Assembly: GCF_001870435.1 (NCBI RefSeq)
Contig: NZ_MDDR01000052.1
Location: 1 to 64,000, forward strand
DNA length: 64,000 nucleotides
Direction: 5' to 3'
Source: Pseudomonas costantinii
Lineage (GTDB): Bacteria; Pseudomonadota; Gammaproteobacteria; Pseudomonadales; Pseudomonadaceae
The translations under genes were made by a program, and so were the position numbers. The stretch's first letter is position 1. Each line of letters starts with the position of its first letter. Below, in pieces: positions 36,901 to 46,413 of the stretch. Below the pieces are notes generated by a model, which worked only from the letters and a program-made list of their open reading frames with translations, was not told where the DNA came from and made no database searches.

Positions 36901-39333
36901 ATGCCCGATATCGCATTCCCCACACCGGTCAAAAAGTTTCACCTGTCACTGTTGACCAGTTCTCTGCTGCTGGCAGCAGCGCCCTCCTTCGCCGAAAACG
37001 CAACGGATGACACCAAACTCGGCACCGTGACCGTGATCTCCACCGGCCTGCGGGGTCAGGAACGCACTGTGGCCGATAGCCCGGCCCCGATTGATGTGAT
37101 CAACAGCGAACAGTTGCTCAAGACCGGACGGGCCGAGTTGTCCGAGGCGATTGCCAAACTGCTGCCCTCGTTCAACTTCGGCACCAACATTGCCGGCTAC
37201 AACTCGGTGACGCGCCCGCTCAGCAACCGCAGCCTGGGCCCTGCGTACACCCTGGTGCTGGTCAACGGCAAGCGCCGACACAACGGCGCAACCGGCCAGC
37301 GCGGTTCCATCGACAACAGCGGTGCGAATGCCGTGGACATCGACCTGATCCCGGTCAGCGCGGTGGACCATATCGAAGTGCTCAAAGACAGTGCCGCCGC
37401 CCAGTACGGTTCCGATGCAGTGGCGGGTGTGATCAACATCATCCTCAAGTCCGGGAAGAGTGGCGGACACTTGGAAACCAGTTACGGCCAGTTGTATTCG
37501 GGCCAGGGTGAAACCATCAAGGTGGCCGGTGACCAGGGTTTCACGTTTGGCGAAAGCGGTTTTTTCCACTTCTCCGCCGACGCGCGCAAACGCGGGAACG
37601 CCTCCTGGAACGACAAGGCCGACAGCAGCGTGCGGGCGTTTCAAGACCCGGCCAGGCAAGCGGCCTGGGACCGGGTGGCGATCAAGAACGGTGACCCCGA
37701 CCTCAAAGCGTTCAACCTCGCCTACAACGCCGATCTGCCTTTGGAAGACCTGACACTGTACTCGTTCTCCACCTATGGCGAACGCGATGCCGAAGCCGCC
37801 AACTACTTCCGCCTGCCGACCGGTACGGCCGCTGTGCCCGAGGTATTCCCCAACGGCTACTTCCCGCTGAACAACATCAAGGACCGGGATTACCAGTTCC
37901 TGTTCGGCGGCAAGGGCCAGGTGGCCGACTGGAACTGGGACCTCAGCACCACCTATGGGCGCAACAACGTCCACCACTCCAGCGACCTCAATATCAACCC
38001 GTCGCTGGGCACTGCGTCACCGACCAAGTTCGACAACCTGGCGACCTTTCGCTTTGAGCAATGGGTGAACAACCTGGACTTCACCCGCCGCTACGACAGC
38101 CTGTTCAACCTGACCTCGCCAGTCCAGGTGTCGGCAGGCCTGGAGCATCGTTGGGAGCATTTCAGTACCTTCGCCGGTGAGCCTGCGGCCTATATCACCG
38201 GCACATACCCGGCCGCTTCGGGCGCGCAGGCCGCGGTGACGATTCGCCCGGAAGATGAAGTCAGCCTGATCCGGAATAACTACGCGGGCTATCTGGACCT
38301 GGGTTTTGATCTGACTGAGCGTTGGTTTCTCGACCTCGCCGGCCGAATCGAACACTACGACGATGACTCCGGCAACACCTTCGGCCTGAAACTCAATTCG
38401 CGCTACGAACTGACCGATACCGTGGCCGTTCGCGGCACCGTCGGCACCGGTTTCCGTGCGCCGTCCCTGACGCAAATCGGCTACACCGTGGCTGACAACC
38501 GAGTGGCCATCGATGCCAACGGCAACGTGGTACCGGCGGTCACCCGCCTGACCCCATCGGGCAGCAACCTGGCCAAGGCCCTCGGTGGCGATGACCTCAA
38601 ACCTGAAAAATCGCGCAATCTGGGGCTGGGATTGACCTGGCAACCGGCGCCACGCACCAGCATCACCGCCGACGCCTACCTGATCGACATTGATGATCGC
38701 ATTGCCCTGACCAGCAACCTCTATGACCGGGGCAACGGTGTCATCAACTCGATCCTCGCCGCCCAAGGCGTGCCCACCGGCACTTGGGTCAACTACTACA
38801 CCAACGCGTTTGACACCCGCACCCGTGGCCTGGATGTGGTCGCCGATCACACCACGCCACTGGACGCCTGGGGCGACGTGCGCTGGAGCCTGGGCTTTAA
38901 CTGGAACAAGACCACCATCGAAGGCAGCCGCGACACGCCGGCCGCGCTGGCCAATTCCGGCGTGACCCTGGTGGGCCGTGACCGCGAGGGCGACCTCACC
39001 GACGCCTCGCCCAAGACCAAATGGATCCTGGGCGCCAACTGGAAGGTCGAGGACCTGGCGGTCAATCTGCAAACCAGCCGCTACGGCTCGGTCAAGACCC
39101 TGGCGGTCAACCCCAGCGGCGACCGCAGCTTCGGCGCCAAATGGATCACCGACCTGGACGTGAGCTACACCTTCGTCGACCACCTGACCGTCAGCGTCGG
39201 CGGCACCAACATCTTCGACGTGCGCCCCGACAAGCATGCCGTCTACAGCAGCCTGGGCCTGGCGGCCTATGGCAACCCGCCGTTCTACCCCGGCGGCGGC
39301 TACTGGTACACCAAGCTCGCCTACGACTTCTGA
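36901..39333 (+). CDS. TonB-dependent outer-membrane receptor
   Basis: Energy-dependent outer-membrane transporter of 810 residues. A signal peptide ends near SFAENA (about residue 32). The plug domain follows (about 50-175; DSPAPIDVINSEQLL, LVLVNGKRRH, IEVLKDSAAAQYGSDAVAGVINII), then a 22-strand barrel ending YWYTKLAYDF, with the terminal Phe needed for assembly. A TonB-box-like stretch is GTVTVIS. The four ABC genes directly downstream suggest the same ligand crosses both membranes. No heme- or cobalamin-specific motif was recognised, so a metal chelate or oligopeptide is possible. Confidence 0.94.
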   Translation: MPDIAFPTPVKKFHLSLLTSSLLLAAAPSFAENATDDTKLGTVTVISTGLRGQERTVADSPAPIDVINSEQLLKTGRAELSEAIAKLLPSFNFGTNIAGYNSVTRPLSNRSLGPAYTLVLVNGKRRHNGATGQRGSIDNSGANAVDIDLIPVSAVDHIEVLKDSAAAQYGSDAVAGVINIILKSGKSGGHLETSYGQLYSGQGETIKVAGDQGFTFGESGFFHFSADARKRGNASWNDKADSSVRAFQDPARQAAWDRVAIKNGDPDLKAFNLAYNADLPLEDLTLYSFSTYGERDAEAANYFRLPTGTAAVPEVFPNGYFPLNNIKDRDYQFLFGGKGQVADWNWDLSTTYGRNNVHHSSDLNINPSLGTASPTKFDNLATFRFEQWVNNLDFTRRYDSLFNLTSPVQVSAGLEHRWEHFSTFAGEPAAYITGTYPAASGAQAAVTIRPEDEVSLIRNNYAGYLDLGFDLTERWFLDLAGRIEHYDDDSGNTFGLKLNSRYELTDTVAVRGTVGTGFRAPSLTQIGYTVADNRVAIDANGNVVPAVTRLTPSGSNLAKALGGDDLKPEKSRNLGLGLTWQPAPRTSITADAYLIDIDDRIALTSNLYDRGNGVINSILAAQGVPTGTWVNYYTNAFDTRTRGLDVVADHTTPLDAWGDVRWSLGFNWNKTTIEGSRDTPAALANSGVTLVGRDREGDLTDASPKTKWILGANWKVEDLAVNLQTSRYGSVKTLAVNPSGDRSFGAKWITDLDVSYTFVDHLTVSVGGTNIFDVRPDKHAVYSSLGLAAYGNPPFYPGGGYWYTKLAYDF

Positions 39334-39377
39334 TCAATACCTTGCATGCACCCGAATCGCCACACGAGGGCACCCCA

Positions 39378-41009
39378 TTGAATACCTCCAACTTGATGCG
39401 CCGTCTGCTGGCCCCTTGCGCCCTGGCTCTAGCCCTTGCCGGCTGCTCACCGTCGGGTGATCAGGCCCAGGCCAACAAAACCTTGAACATCGCCTTCTTC
39501 GGCGACAACACCATCCTGGTCAGCGTCGATCCGTTCCAGGTCTACTGGCTCGAACACCGGGTACTGCTGCGCAACATCGCCGAGTCCCTCACCGACCAGG
39601 ACCCCGAGACCGGCAAGATCATTCCCTGGCTGGCCAAAAGCTGGGAAGTCAGTGACGACGCGCTGACCTACACCTTTCACCTGCGCGATAACGTGACCTT
39701 CAGCAACGGCGAGCGCTTCGATGCCAAGGCGGTGAAAACCGCTTTCGACAGCGACAAGGCGCTGGCTACGCAGTTGCCGGCGACCTTCGGCGCCACGTAC
39801 CTGGCGGGTTACGACCGCGCCGAAGTGGTCGACGATTTCACCGTCAAGCTGGTGCTGTCCAAGCCCAACGCGGGCTTTTTGCAGGCCACTTCCACCACTA
39901 ACCTGGCGATCCTCGCGCCCGCCTCCTACGCGCTGACCGTCAAGGAACGCTCGCTGGGCAAGATCATCGGCACCGGGCCTTTTGTACTGGCCAGCTACAC
40001 CCCGGAAGTTGGCGCGCACCTGACCAAACGCAAGGGTTACGCCTGGGCCTCGGCCAATATGAAAAACCAGGGTGAAGCCCACCTGGACGCGATCGACATC
40101 AGCTACATCCCCGAAGAGAGCGTGCGCAACGGCCTGTTCCTGCAAGGCAAGACCGACATCCTGTGGCCACGCAACCCGTTCTCGGAAGTTGACCTGAAGC
40201 TGTTCGAGTCCAAGGGCGCGACCATCCAGAGTCGCTCACTGCCGGGCCCGGCGCTGAACCTGTACCCCAACACCCGTGGCGAACGCATTCTGGCCGATCA
40301 GCAAGTGCGCCTGGCGGTGCAGAAATCCATCGACCGCAAAAGCTACGCCAGCACCGTCTACAACGCCGAATTCCCGGTGGTGGACGGCATCTTCGATGTG
40401 ACCACGCCCTACTTCAAGAGCCAGGGCACCAAGCTGGCCTATGACCCGGCGGGCGCCGAGCAACTTTTGGACAGCGCCGGCTGGGCCAAAGGCGCGGACG
40501 GTTACCGACAGAAAAACGGCAAGCGCCTGAGCCTGAGCTACAACATCAGCCCGGCTGAAACCGCTGGTGACGTATTGATCCAGGATCAACTGCGCAAGGT
40601 CGGTATCGAGTTGAAACTCAGCGTTGTGACACGCGCCGAATGGGTCGCCAACAACTCCGCAGGCAACTATGACCTGACGATCAGCTACATGACCCGCGCC
40701 GACCCGATCATCCTGCAAACCATCCTCGATCCGCGTACCGCCAACAGCTCGACCGTGGCCACCAACCTCTACTCCCCGTCTGCGCTGGAAAAAGCCAAGG
40801 GCTTGTTCGACGCCGGCATCACTGCAACCCAAAGCCAGCAACGCGCAACCGCTTACGGCGACCTGCAAGACTTGCTGATCGATGAGAGCTCGGCCTTCCC
40901 GGTGTATGAGCGCGTTTGGCAAGCAGCCACTGCGCCCAAAGTGAAAAACTTCCGCTGGACCGCCGAGGGCTTCGCGCTGCTGGGTGATATCGAGATCGGC
41001 ACGCCATGA
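39378..41009 (+). CDS. Dpp/Opp-type ABC substrate-binding lipoprotein
   Basis: Binding protein of 543 residues of the SBP family 5, which bind peptides, nickel chelates or opines. The signal peptide ends in the lipobox LALAGC (Cys near residue 22). It includes DQDPETGKIIPWLAKSWEVS and LTYTFHLRDNVTFSNGERFDA, hallmarks of the family. TTG 39378 is chosen because GAGGG stands eight bases upstream; an ATG at 39396 is the alternative. It follows the TonB receptor by 44 bases and overlaps the first permease gene by ATGA. Ligand unknown. Confidence 0.93.
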   Translation: MNTSNLMRRLLAPCALALALAGCSPSGDQAQANKTLNIAFFGDNTILVSVDPFQVYWLEHRVLLRNIAESLTDQDPETGKIIPWLAKSWEVSDDALTYTFHLRDNVTFSNGERFDAKAVKTAFDSDKALATQLPATFGATYLAGYDRAEVVDDFTVKLVLSKPNAGFLQATSTTNLAILAPASYALTVKERSLGKIIGTGPFVLASYTPEVGAHLTKRKGYAWASANMKNQGEAHLDAIDISYIPEESVRNGLFLQGKTDILWPRNPFSEVDLKLFESKGATIQSRSLPGPALNLYPNTRGERILADQQVRLAVQKSIDRKSYASTVYNAEFPVVDGIFDVTTPYFKSQGTKLAYDPAGAEQLLDSAGWAKGADGYRQKNGKRLSLSYNISPAETAGDVLIQDQLRKVGIELKLSVVTRAEWVANNSAGNYDLTISYMTRADPIILQTILDPRTANSSTVATNLYSPSALEKAKGLFDAGITATQSQQRATAYGDLQDLLIDESSAFPVYERVWQAATAPKVKNFRWTAEGFALLGDIEIGTP

Positions 41010-41956
41010 GCCGCTACCTGATCGGCCGTGTCGGCCAGGCCCTTCTGGTGCTATGGGGGGCCTATAGCATCACCTACTTCATCCTTTACCTGCTGCCGGG
41101 TGACACGCTGTCGATCATGCTCAGCGCCTCGGGCATGGAAGCCGATTCCCTGTCGGTGGCAGACCTGGCCAAGGCGCGGGCGTATTACGGCCTGGACAAG
41201 GGGGTGTTCGAGCAATATTTCGACCTGCTGCTGGGGGCGCTGCACGGTGACTTCGGGCAATCACTGTCGCTCAATCGCCCAGTGGCCGAGTTGCTTGCCG
41301 AGCGTTTGCCACAAACGCTGTCCCTGGCGGGTTTAGCCATTGTGCTGTCGCTGCTCGGCGGCATCGGCCTGGCCTACCTGACCGCCTACATACGCTGGCA
41401 ACCCTTGAAGAAGGCACTGGCGCGTTTACCGTCGCTGGGTTTCTCGGTGCCGGTGTTCTGGATGGGCCTGCTGCTGATCCAGGTGTTCGCCTTTGGCCTG
41501 GGCTGGTTTCCGGCAACCGGCAGCCGTGGTTTTGAAAGCCTGGTCTTGCCGGCGATCACCTTGGCGATTCCCAGCGCGGCGGTGTACGCCCAGGTCCTGC
41601 AACGCAGTTTCCAGGGGGTGTGGCAAGAGTCCTATATCGTCACCGCCTACGCCAAGGGCCTGAGCCGTGGCCAGGTACAGGCGCGCCATGGGTTCAAGAA
41701 CGCCGCCTTGCCAATCCTTACGCTGATCGGCCTGCAGGTGGGCAATACGGTGTCCGGTGCGGTGCTGGTGGAGACCATCTTTGCCCGCTCCGGCATCGGT
41801 CGCCTGGCCCAGGAAGCGGTGCTACGCCAGGACATCCCCGTGGTGCTGGCCATCGTCGCAGTCTCGGCCGCCGCGTTTGTACTGGTGAACTTGTTGGTCG
41901 ACCTGCTCTACCCCTGGTTCGACCCTCGCATCTCCCACACGCCAAAGGTGTCCTAG
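41006..41956 (+). CDS. DppB/OppB-type ABC permease
   Basis: Inner-membrane permease of 316 residues with about six transmembrane segments. The start MSRYLIGRVGQALLVLWG and the segment LLPGDT near residue 30 are typical of the B-type subunit. The EAA-like cytoplasmic loop (AYAKGLSRGQVQARHGFKNAALPIL, near 215-240) couples it to the ATPase. Its ATG overlaps the binding-protein stop codon (ATGA), so translation is probably coupled. Confidence 0.94.
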   Translation: MSRYLIGRVGQALLVLWGAYSITYFILYLLPGDTLSIMLSASGMEADSLSVADLAKARAYYGLDKGVFEQYFDLLLGALHGDFGQSLSLNRPVAELLAERLPQTLSLAGLAIVLSLLGGIGLAYLTAYIRWQPLKKALARLPSLGFSVPVFWMGLLLIQVFAFGLGWFPATGSRGFESLVLPAITLAIPSAAVYAQVLQRSFQGVWQESYIVTAYAKGLSRGQVQARHGFKNAALPILTLIGLQVGNTVSGAVLVETIFARSGIGRLAQEAVLRQDIPVVLAIVAVSAAAFVLVNLLVDLLYPWFDPRISHTPKVS

Positions 41957-41959
41957 ACC

Positions 41960-42865
41960 ATGACGATCCTTCAGCAGAATCTTGGCCGCAAAGCGACTCC
42001 CGCCAACCTCAGCGAACCCCTCTGGCACCGCCGCAGCCGCCTGCAACGCGTGACGACGGCGGTACTGCCGCTGTTGCGTCGGCCGGGTTTCAGCCTCGCG
42101 CTGCTGATCGTAGTGTTCGCATTGGTCGCAGCGGTAGCGCCGCACCTGCTCAGCAACTTCGACCCTTATGCCACCTCACCCGTCGACAAACTCAGCGCGC
42201 CCAACCTGACTCACTGGTTTGGCACCGATGAACTGGGCCGCGACCTGTATACCCGCGTGGTGTACGGCTCCAGCCTGTCGGTGCTGGCGGCGTCCCTCGC
42301 GGTGGGTATCGCCCTGCTGGGCGGGTTGGGGCTGGGCATCCTGTCCGGCTTTGCCGGTGGCCGTATCGATGCGGTCATCATGCGTTTTGTCGATGTACTG
42401 CTGGCCCTGCCCGGCCTGCTGCTGGCCCTGGCAATCGTCACCGCCATCGGCTTTGGCACCGTACCGGTGGCGATTGCCGTGGGAATCGGCATCATTCCGG
42501 GGTTCGCCCGCACCACCCGCGCCGAAGTGCTGCGGGTCAAAACCCTGCCGTACGTCGAGGCCGCCCGCCTCGGCGGTGCGAGCTGGGGCCGCACCTTGCT
42601 GCGGCACATCCTGCCTAACGCATGGGGCCCGGTGGCGGTGCTGGCGACGCTGGATTTCGGTGCCGCAATTCTCGCCACGGCCGGTCTCAGTTTTCTCGGT
42701 TTCGGCGCCGCACCACCGGCGGCGGAATGGGGCACCTTGATCGCCAACGGCCGGCACTTTTTGATCACCGCCCCTTGGGTTTCCCTGCTGCCCGGCCTGT
42801 TCCTGGTTGCCGTGGTGTTCAGCCTTAACCATATCGCCCGCACGTTCGAGGAGATCCAGCGATGA
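41960..42865 (+). CDS. DppC/OppC-type ABC permease
   Basis: Second permease of 301 residues, with an N-terminal cytoplasmic lead before the first membrane helix (about 45-65), as usual for C-type subunits. It contains HWFGTDELGRDLYTRVVYG (family hallmark, about 90) and the loop EAARLGGASWGRTLLRHILPNA. It starts three bases after the previous stop and ends overlapping the ATPase gene (ATGA). Confidence 0.94.
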   Translation: MTILQQNLGRKATPANLSEPLWHRRSRLQRVTTAVLPLLRRPGFSLALLIVVFALVAAVAPHLLSNFDPYATSPVDKLSAPNLTHWFGTDELGRDLYTRVVYGSSLSVLAASLAVGIALLGGLGLGILSGFAGGRIDAVIMRFVDVLLALPGLLLALAIVTAIGFGTVPVAIAVGIGIIPGFARTTRAEVLRVKTLPYVEAARLGGASWGRTLLRHILPNAWGPVAVLATLDFGAAILATAGLSFLGFGAAPPAAEWGTLIANGRHFLITAPWVSLLPGLFLVAVVFSLNHIARTFEEIQR

Positions 42866-44493
42866 GCGCCCACAATCTGTTGATCGATGTTCGCCAACTC
42901 AGCGTCAGCTACCGTTCCGGCGGGCAGATCAATCAAGCGGTTCGAACACTGTCGCTTTCAATCGCTCAGGGCGAGACCGTAGCGATTGTCGGTGAGTCCG
43001 GCTCGGGCAAGTCGACCCTGGCCAACGCGATCCTGGGCCTGTTGCCCGAGAATGCGCAGATCAGCGACGGTGAATTGTGGGTGGACGGCAGCGACCTGAC
43101 CCACGCCAGCGAGCGCCAAAAACGCAGCTTGCGCGGCCGCACCGTCGGCCTGGTGCCCCAGGACCCGATGGTCAGCCTCAACCCGACCCTGCGCATCGGC
43201 CAGCAAATCGCCGAAGCGCTGGTGCTGGCCAAGGGCAAACGCTCCCCCGGCGTCGACGCGGACATTCTCGAGCTGCTGCAACAAGTCGGCATCGACAAAC
43301 CGGTACTGCGCGCGCGTCAGTACCCCCACGAACTCTCCGGCGGCATGCGTCAACGCGTGTTGATCGCCATCGCCCTGGCCGGCAACCCGCGCCTGATCAT
43401 CGCCGACGAACCCACCAGCGCACTCGACGTCACGGTGCAGCGCAAGATCCTCGACCATCTGCAACGCCTGGTGAGTGAACGTGGGATTTCGCTGTTGATC
43501 ATCACGCATGACCTGGGCGTGGCCACCGACCGCGCCGACCGGATTTTGGTGATGCAACAAGGTGAAGTGGTCGAACAAGGGCCGCCACGGCAAATTCTCA
43601 TTGCGCCAAAACACGACTACACCCGAGCGCTGATCGCCGCCGCCCCCGCCTTCGCCAAGCGCCGTGATCCCTTGATCAGTATTGCCCACGCGTGCAATCC
43701 GATCTTGAGCTTGAAAAACGTAGGCAAAACGTTCGCCTTGCCCAAGGTCAAGGGCGAGGACAGCACCTTCGTCGCGCTGGAGAATCTCAGCCTGGAGGTG
43801 TACCCCGGCCAAACCCTGGCCATCGTCGGTGAGTCCGGTTCGGGCAAGAGCACTGCGCTGCGCATCGCCCTGGGCTTGGAAAAACCAACCCAAGGCCAGG
43901 TCTGGTTCGAGCAACAGGACGTCACACACCTGAGCTGGCGCGACTTCCGCCCGCTGCGCCAACGCCTGCAACTGGTGCAACAAAACCCGTTCGCTGCCCT
44001 CGACCCGCGCTTCAGCGTCTTCGACAGCATTGTCGAACCGCTGGTGTCGTTCGGGTTGCTCAAAGGACCCGCCCTGGAGCAAGCCGCGCGGGAGTTGATC
44101 AGTCGGGTACACCTGCCGGTGAGTTTTCTGGATCGCCTGCCCCGCGAACTCTCCGGCGGCCAGTGCCAGCGCGTCGCTATCGCCCGCGCCCTGGCCTTGA
44201 AACCCGACCTGCTGCTGCTCGACGAGCCGGTCAGCGCCCTCGACGTGTCCGTGCAGGCGCACATCCTCGACCTGCTTGAAGAGCTGCAACGGGAGATGGG
44301 AATAGCGTATGTGCTGGTTTCCCACGACCTGTCGGTGGTGGCCAACTTTGCCCATGAGGTGCTGGTATTGCGCCATGGCAAGGTGGTTGAACACGGTTCG
44401 GTGGAGCGAATCTTTAACCAGCCGGCCAGCGATTACACCCGCGAACTGATTGCCGCCATCCCTGGCCGGCAAGCCACGGCAAACGCCGCCTGA
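42862..44493 (+). CDS. Fused double ATPase of a Dpp/Opp-type importer
   Basis: Cytoplasmic ATPase of 543 residues with two complete ABC domains in one chain, taking the place of separate DppD and DppF. Domain 1: Walker A GESGSGKSTL near residue 45, signature LSGGMRQRV near 157, Walker B LIIADEPTSALDV. Domain 2: Walker A GESGSGKSTAL near 325, signature LSGGQCQRV near 430, Walker B LLLLDEPVSALDV. It completes the importer; all subunits needed for transport are present. A stop-start overlap joins it to the preceding permease. Confidence 0.95.
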   Translation: MSAHNLLIDVRQLSVSYRSGGQINQAVRTLSLSIAQGETVAIVGESGSGKSTLANAILGLLPENAQISDGELWVDGSDLTHASERQKRSLRGRTVGLVPQDPMVSLNPTLRIGQQIAEALVLAKGKRSPGVDADILELLQQVGIDKPVLRARQYPHELSGGMRQRVLIAIALAGNPRLIIADEPTSALDVTVQRKILDHLQRLVSERGISLLIITHDLGVATDRADRILVMQQGEVVEQGPPRQILIAPKHDYTRALIAAAPAFAKRRDPLISIAHACNPILSLKNVGKTFALPKVKGEDSTFVALENLSLEVYPGQTLAIVGESGSGKSTALRIALGLEKPTQGQVWFEQQDVTHLSWRDFRPLRQRLQLVQQNPFAALDPRFSVFDSIVEPLVSFGLLKGPALEQAARELISRVHLPVSFLDRLPRELSGGQCQRVAIARALALKPDLLLLDEPVSALDVSVQAHILDLLEELQREMGIAYVLVSHDLSVVANFAHEVLVLRHGKVVEHGSVERIFNQPASDYTRELIAAIPGRQATANAA

Positions 44494-44535
44494 GGTTGAC
44501 TCCGCCCAGCAGTCACGCGCCAGGCGATCAAGCCC

Positions 44536-45054
44536 TTACTGCTTGGCGTGTTTCACCTGTGCCTCCGGCATCGCCGAAGAGTGATGGTTAAGAATCTTCC
44601 ATTGGCCATCGACCTGCTCGTAGACAAAGGTGTAGCGCGCCTGCACCTGGCGGACCTTGCCGGTCGCCTCGGTCAGGGTAAAGGTGTAGACCCCGCTGTC
44701 CATCGCCACATTACTGCCCAGTTGGCGGATCTCACGGTAGTTGATCTGACCGACCGGCTTGAGTGCCAGGAAGTGATCAAAGTAATCCTTGATCTGATCC
44801 GGTGTGGTGCGCACCTGGTTGGAGACCGTGGGCTGCAACACCGCATCCGGTGCATACAAATCAACCACCGTTTTTGCGTTACCCGTCTGCAATGCACTGT
44901 TCCAACGGTCAAACAAACCGGCAATCTCTCGGTCCTTCAGGTTCGTCGGCGCTTGGGCTGCGTCGAGGTAAACATACGGCTGCGTCTCTACTGCGTGAAC
45001 AAACGGGGCGCTCAAGGCGAACATCAAGGCAATCGACGCGGTGCTGAATTTCAT
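44536..45054 (-). CDS. Secreted SnoaL/SgcJ-EcaC-like protein
   Basis: A 172-residue protein with a clear signal peptide (ALMFALSAPFVHAVE, cut near residue 22). The mature part fits the NTF2-like fold of the SgcJ/EcaC and CaMKII-association group: LFDRWNSALQTGNAKTVVDLYAPDAVL, then DYFDHFLALKP and WKILNHHSS near the end. GGAG seven bases upstream supports ATG 45054; longer versions of this frame only cover antisense sequence of the kinase gene. Function unknown. It is divergent from the sensor operon, with which it may share regulation. Confidence 0.88.
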   Translation of the reverse strand: MKFSTASIALMFALSAPFVHAVETQPYVYLDAAQAPTNLKDREIAGLFDRWNSALQTGNAKTVVDLYAPDAVLQPTVSNQVRTTPDQIKDYFDHFLALKPVGQINYREIRQLGSNVAMDSGVYTFTLTEATGKVRQVQARYTFVYEQVDGQWKILNHHSSAMPEAQVKHAKQ

Positions 45055-45228
45055 CGTGATACTCCAGTGGTGGTCCGTGAGCACACTTTGCCAACCCACC
45101 GACCACCCCACATCGGCCAACCGGGGCCTTTTGTCTATGCCATTTGGCAGATGGCGCCTGCCACGGTTAACGCGGTTTAATAACCGCCCCTGCGCCCGCG
45201 GCGCCTGTGCCTGGACCGGAGCCGACGT

Positions 45229-46413
45229 ATGCCAACCCCACCCCACCCACCCGGTAGCGCCTTGGCTGCCCGTGCTCACTACCGACAATCCGAAAGTCGC
45301 ACGGCGCGCTTGCGGCTGTTGGTGGATACCGGGCAGGAGTTGACTCAACTGTCGCCCGGCGCCATGCGCGAACGCGTGCTGACGCGGGCATGCGCCTTCC
45401 TCGCGATGGACCATGGGCTGATCCAGGAGTGGGACGCCGAGGGCAACGTACACACCACCGCCCGCCACGGTAGCCAGGAGCGGCTGAGCAGCCTGGTCAC
45501 CCTCGCCGACCGCAGCCTGCGCGCACCTTACTGGCAGGCGCTGCCGGGAGGCGCCCTGCCCAGCGTGCTGCAAGTGCCCTTGCGCAGCGGCGACGGCAAA
45601 GCCTTTGGCAGCCTGATTCTGGCCAATAGCGTCAGCCTGCGGGCACCGGACAATGAAGACAGCGAATCCCTGCAATTGCTCGCCACGCTGCTGGCCGCGC
45701 ACCTGGAGAACGAACGGCTGCTGACCACTCTCAAGGCGCGCGATCGCACGCTGTCGGAGCTGGTCGATCGGCTCCTGCGCGCCCAGGAAGACGAGCGCAA
45801 ACGCGTGGCCTACGACCTGCACGACGGCCTCGCACAGACCCTCGCCGGCGTGCATCAGCGCCTGCAAGGGTTCGCCGGCCGCTGCCCGACACTGCCGGGC
45901 ACGCTGGACGCGGACTTACAGGCGATTCTGGCGTTGGCCCAGCACTCGGTGGGTGAAGGCCGGCAACTGATCGCAGGCCTGCGCCCGACGGTGCTGGATG
46001 ATTTCGGCTTATCCAAGGCCCTCGACAAAGAGGCAGACCGCCTGCGTGAATCCGCCGTCAGCGTGCAGTGGAGCGCACGCTACGATGGGCGCTTGCCCAG
46101 CCAGGTAGAAATCGCGCTGTTCAGGATCGGCCAGGAAGCGATCAACAATATCCTCAAGCATGCGCAGGCCAGCCATGTGCAACTGGCCCTGGAACTGCAC
46201 GACGACCAGGCTTCGCTGCGGGTAAGCGACAACGGTAAAGGCTTTGCCCTCGACCAACAGCTCGACACCCAGGACGCTCAGCATCTGGGCCTCGCCACCA
46301 TGCATGAACGCGCCAGCCTGCTCGGTGGCCAGCTCAGTTGCGTCAGCGCAATCGACTGCGGCACCCAACTGCACGCCCGCGTACCTGCCTCTCTGAATGG
46401 AACACGCCAATGA
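45229..46413 (+). CDS. NarL-type sensor histidine kinase with GAF-like domain
   Basis: A soluble-looking kinase of 394 residues without membrane segments. A GAF-like sensor region spans about 30-165. The phospho-acceptor segment ERKRVAYDLHDGLAQTLAGV (His near 198) is of the HisKA_3 type used with NarL/FixJ regulators, followed by a compact ATPase domain (INNILKHAQASHVQL, DNGKGF, LGLATMHERASLLGG). Its stop codon overlaps the ATG of the response regulator, so the two are surely partners. The signal is unknown. Confidence 0.93.
   Translation: MPTPPHPPGSALAARAHYRQSESRTARLRLLVDTGQELTQLSPGAMRERVLTRACAFLAMDHGLIQEWDAEGNVHTTARHGSQERLSSLVTLADRSLRAPYWQALPGGALPSVLQVPLRSGDGKAFGSLILANSVSLRAPDNEDSESLQLLATLLAAHLENERLLTTLKARDRTLSELVDRLLRAQEDERKRVAYDLHDGLAQTLAGVHQRLQGFAGRCPTLPGTLDADLQAILALAQHSVGEGRQLIAGLRPTVLDDFGLSKALDKEADRLRESAVSVQWSARYDGRLPSQVEIALFRIGQEAINNILKHAQASHVQLALELHDDQASLRVSDNGKGFALDQQLDTQDAQHLGLATMHERASLLGGQLSCVSAIDCGTQLHARVPASLNGTRQ

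Noticed and set aside
44536..45867. A 443-codon version of the secreted SnoaL-like gene
   Set aside because: The extension only runs antisense through the kinase gene. The signal peptide and the GGAG ribosome site place the true start at 45054.
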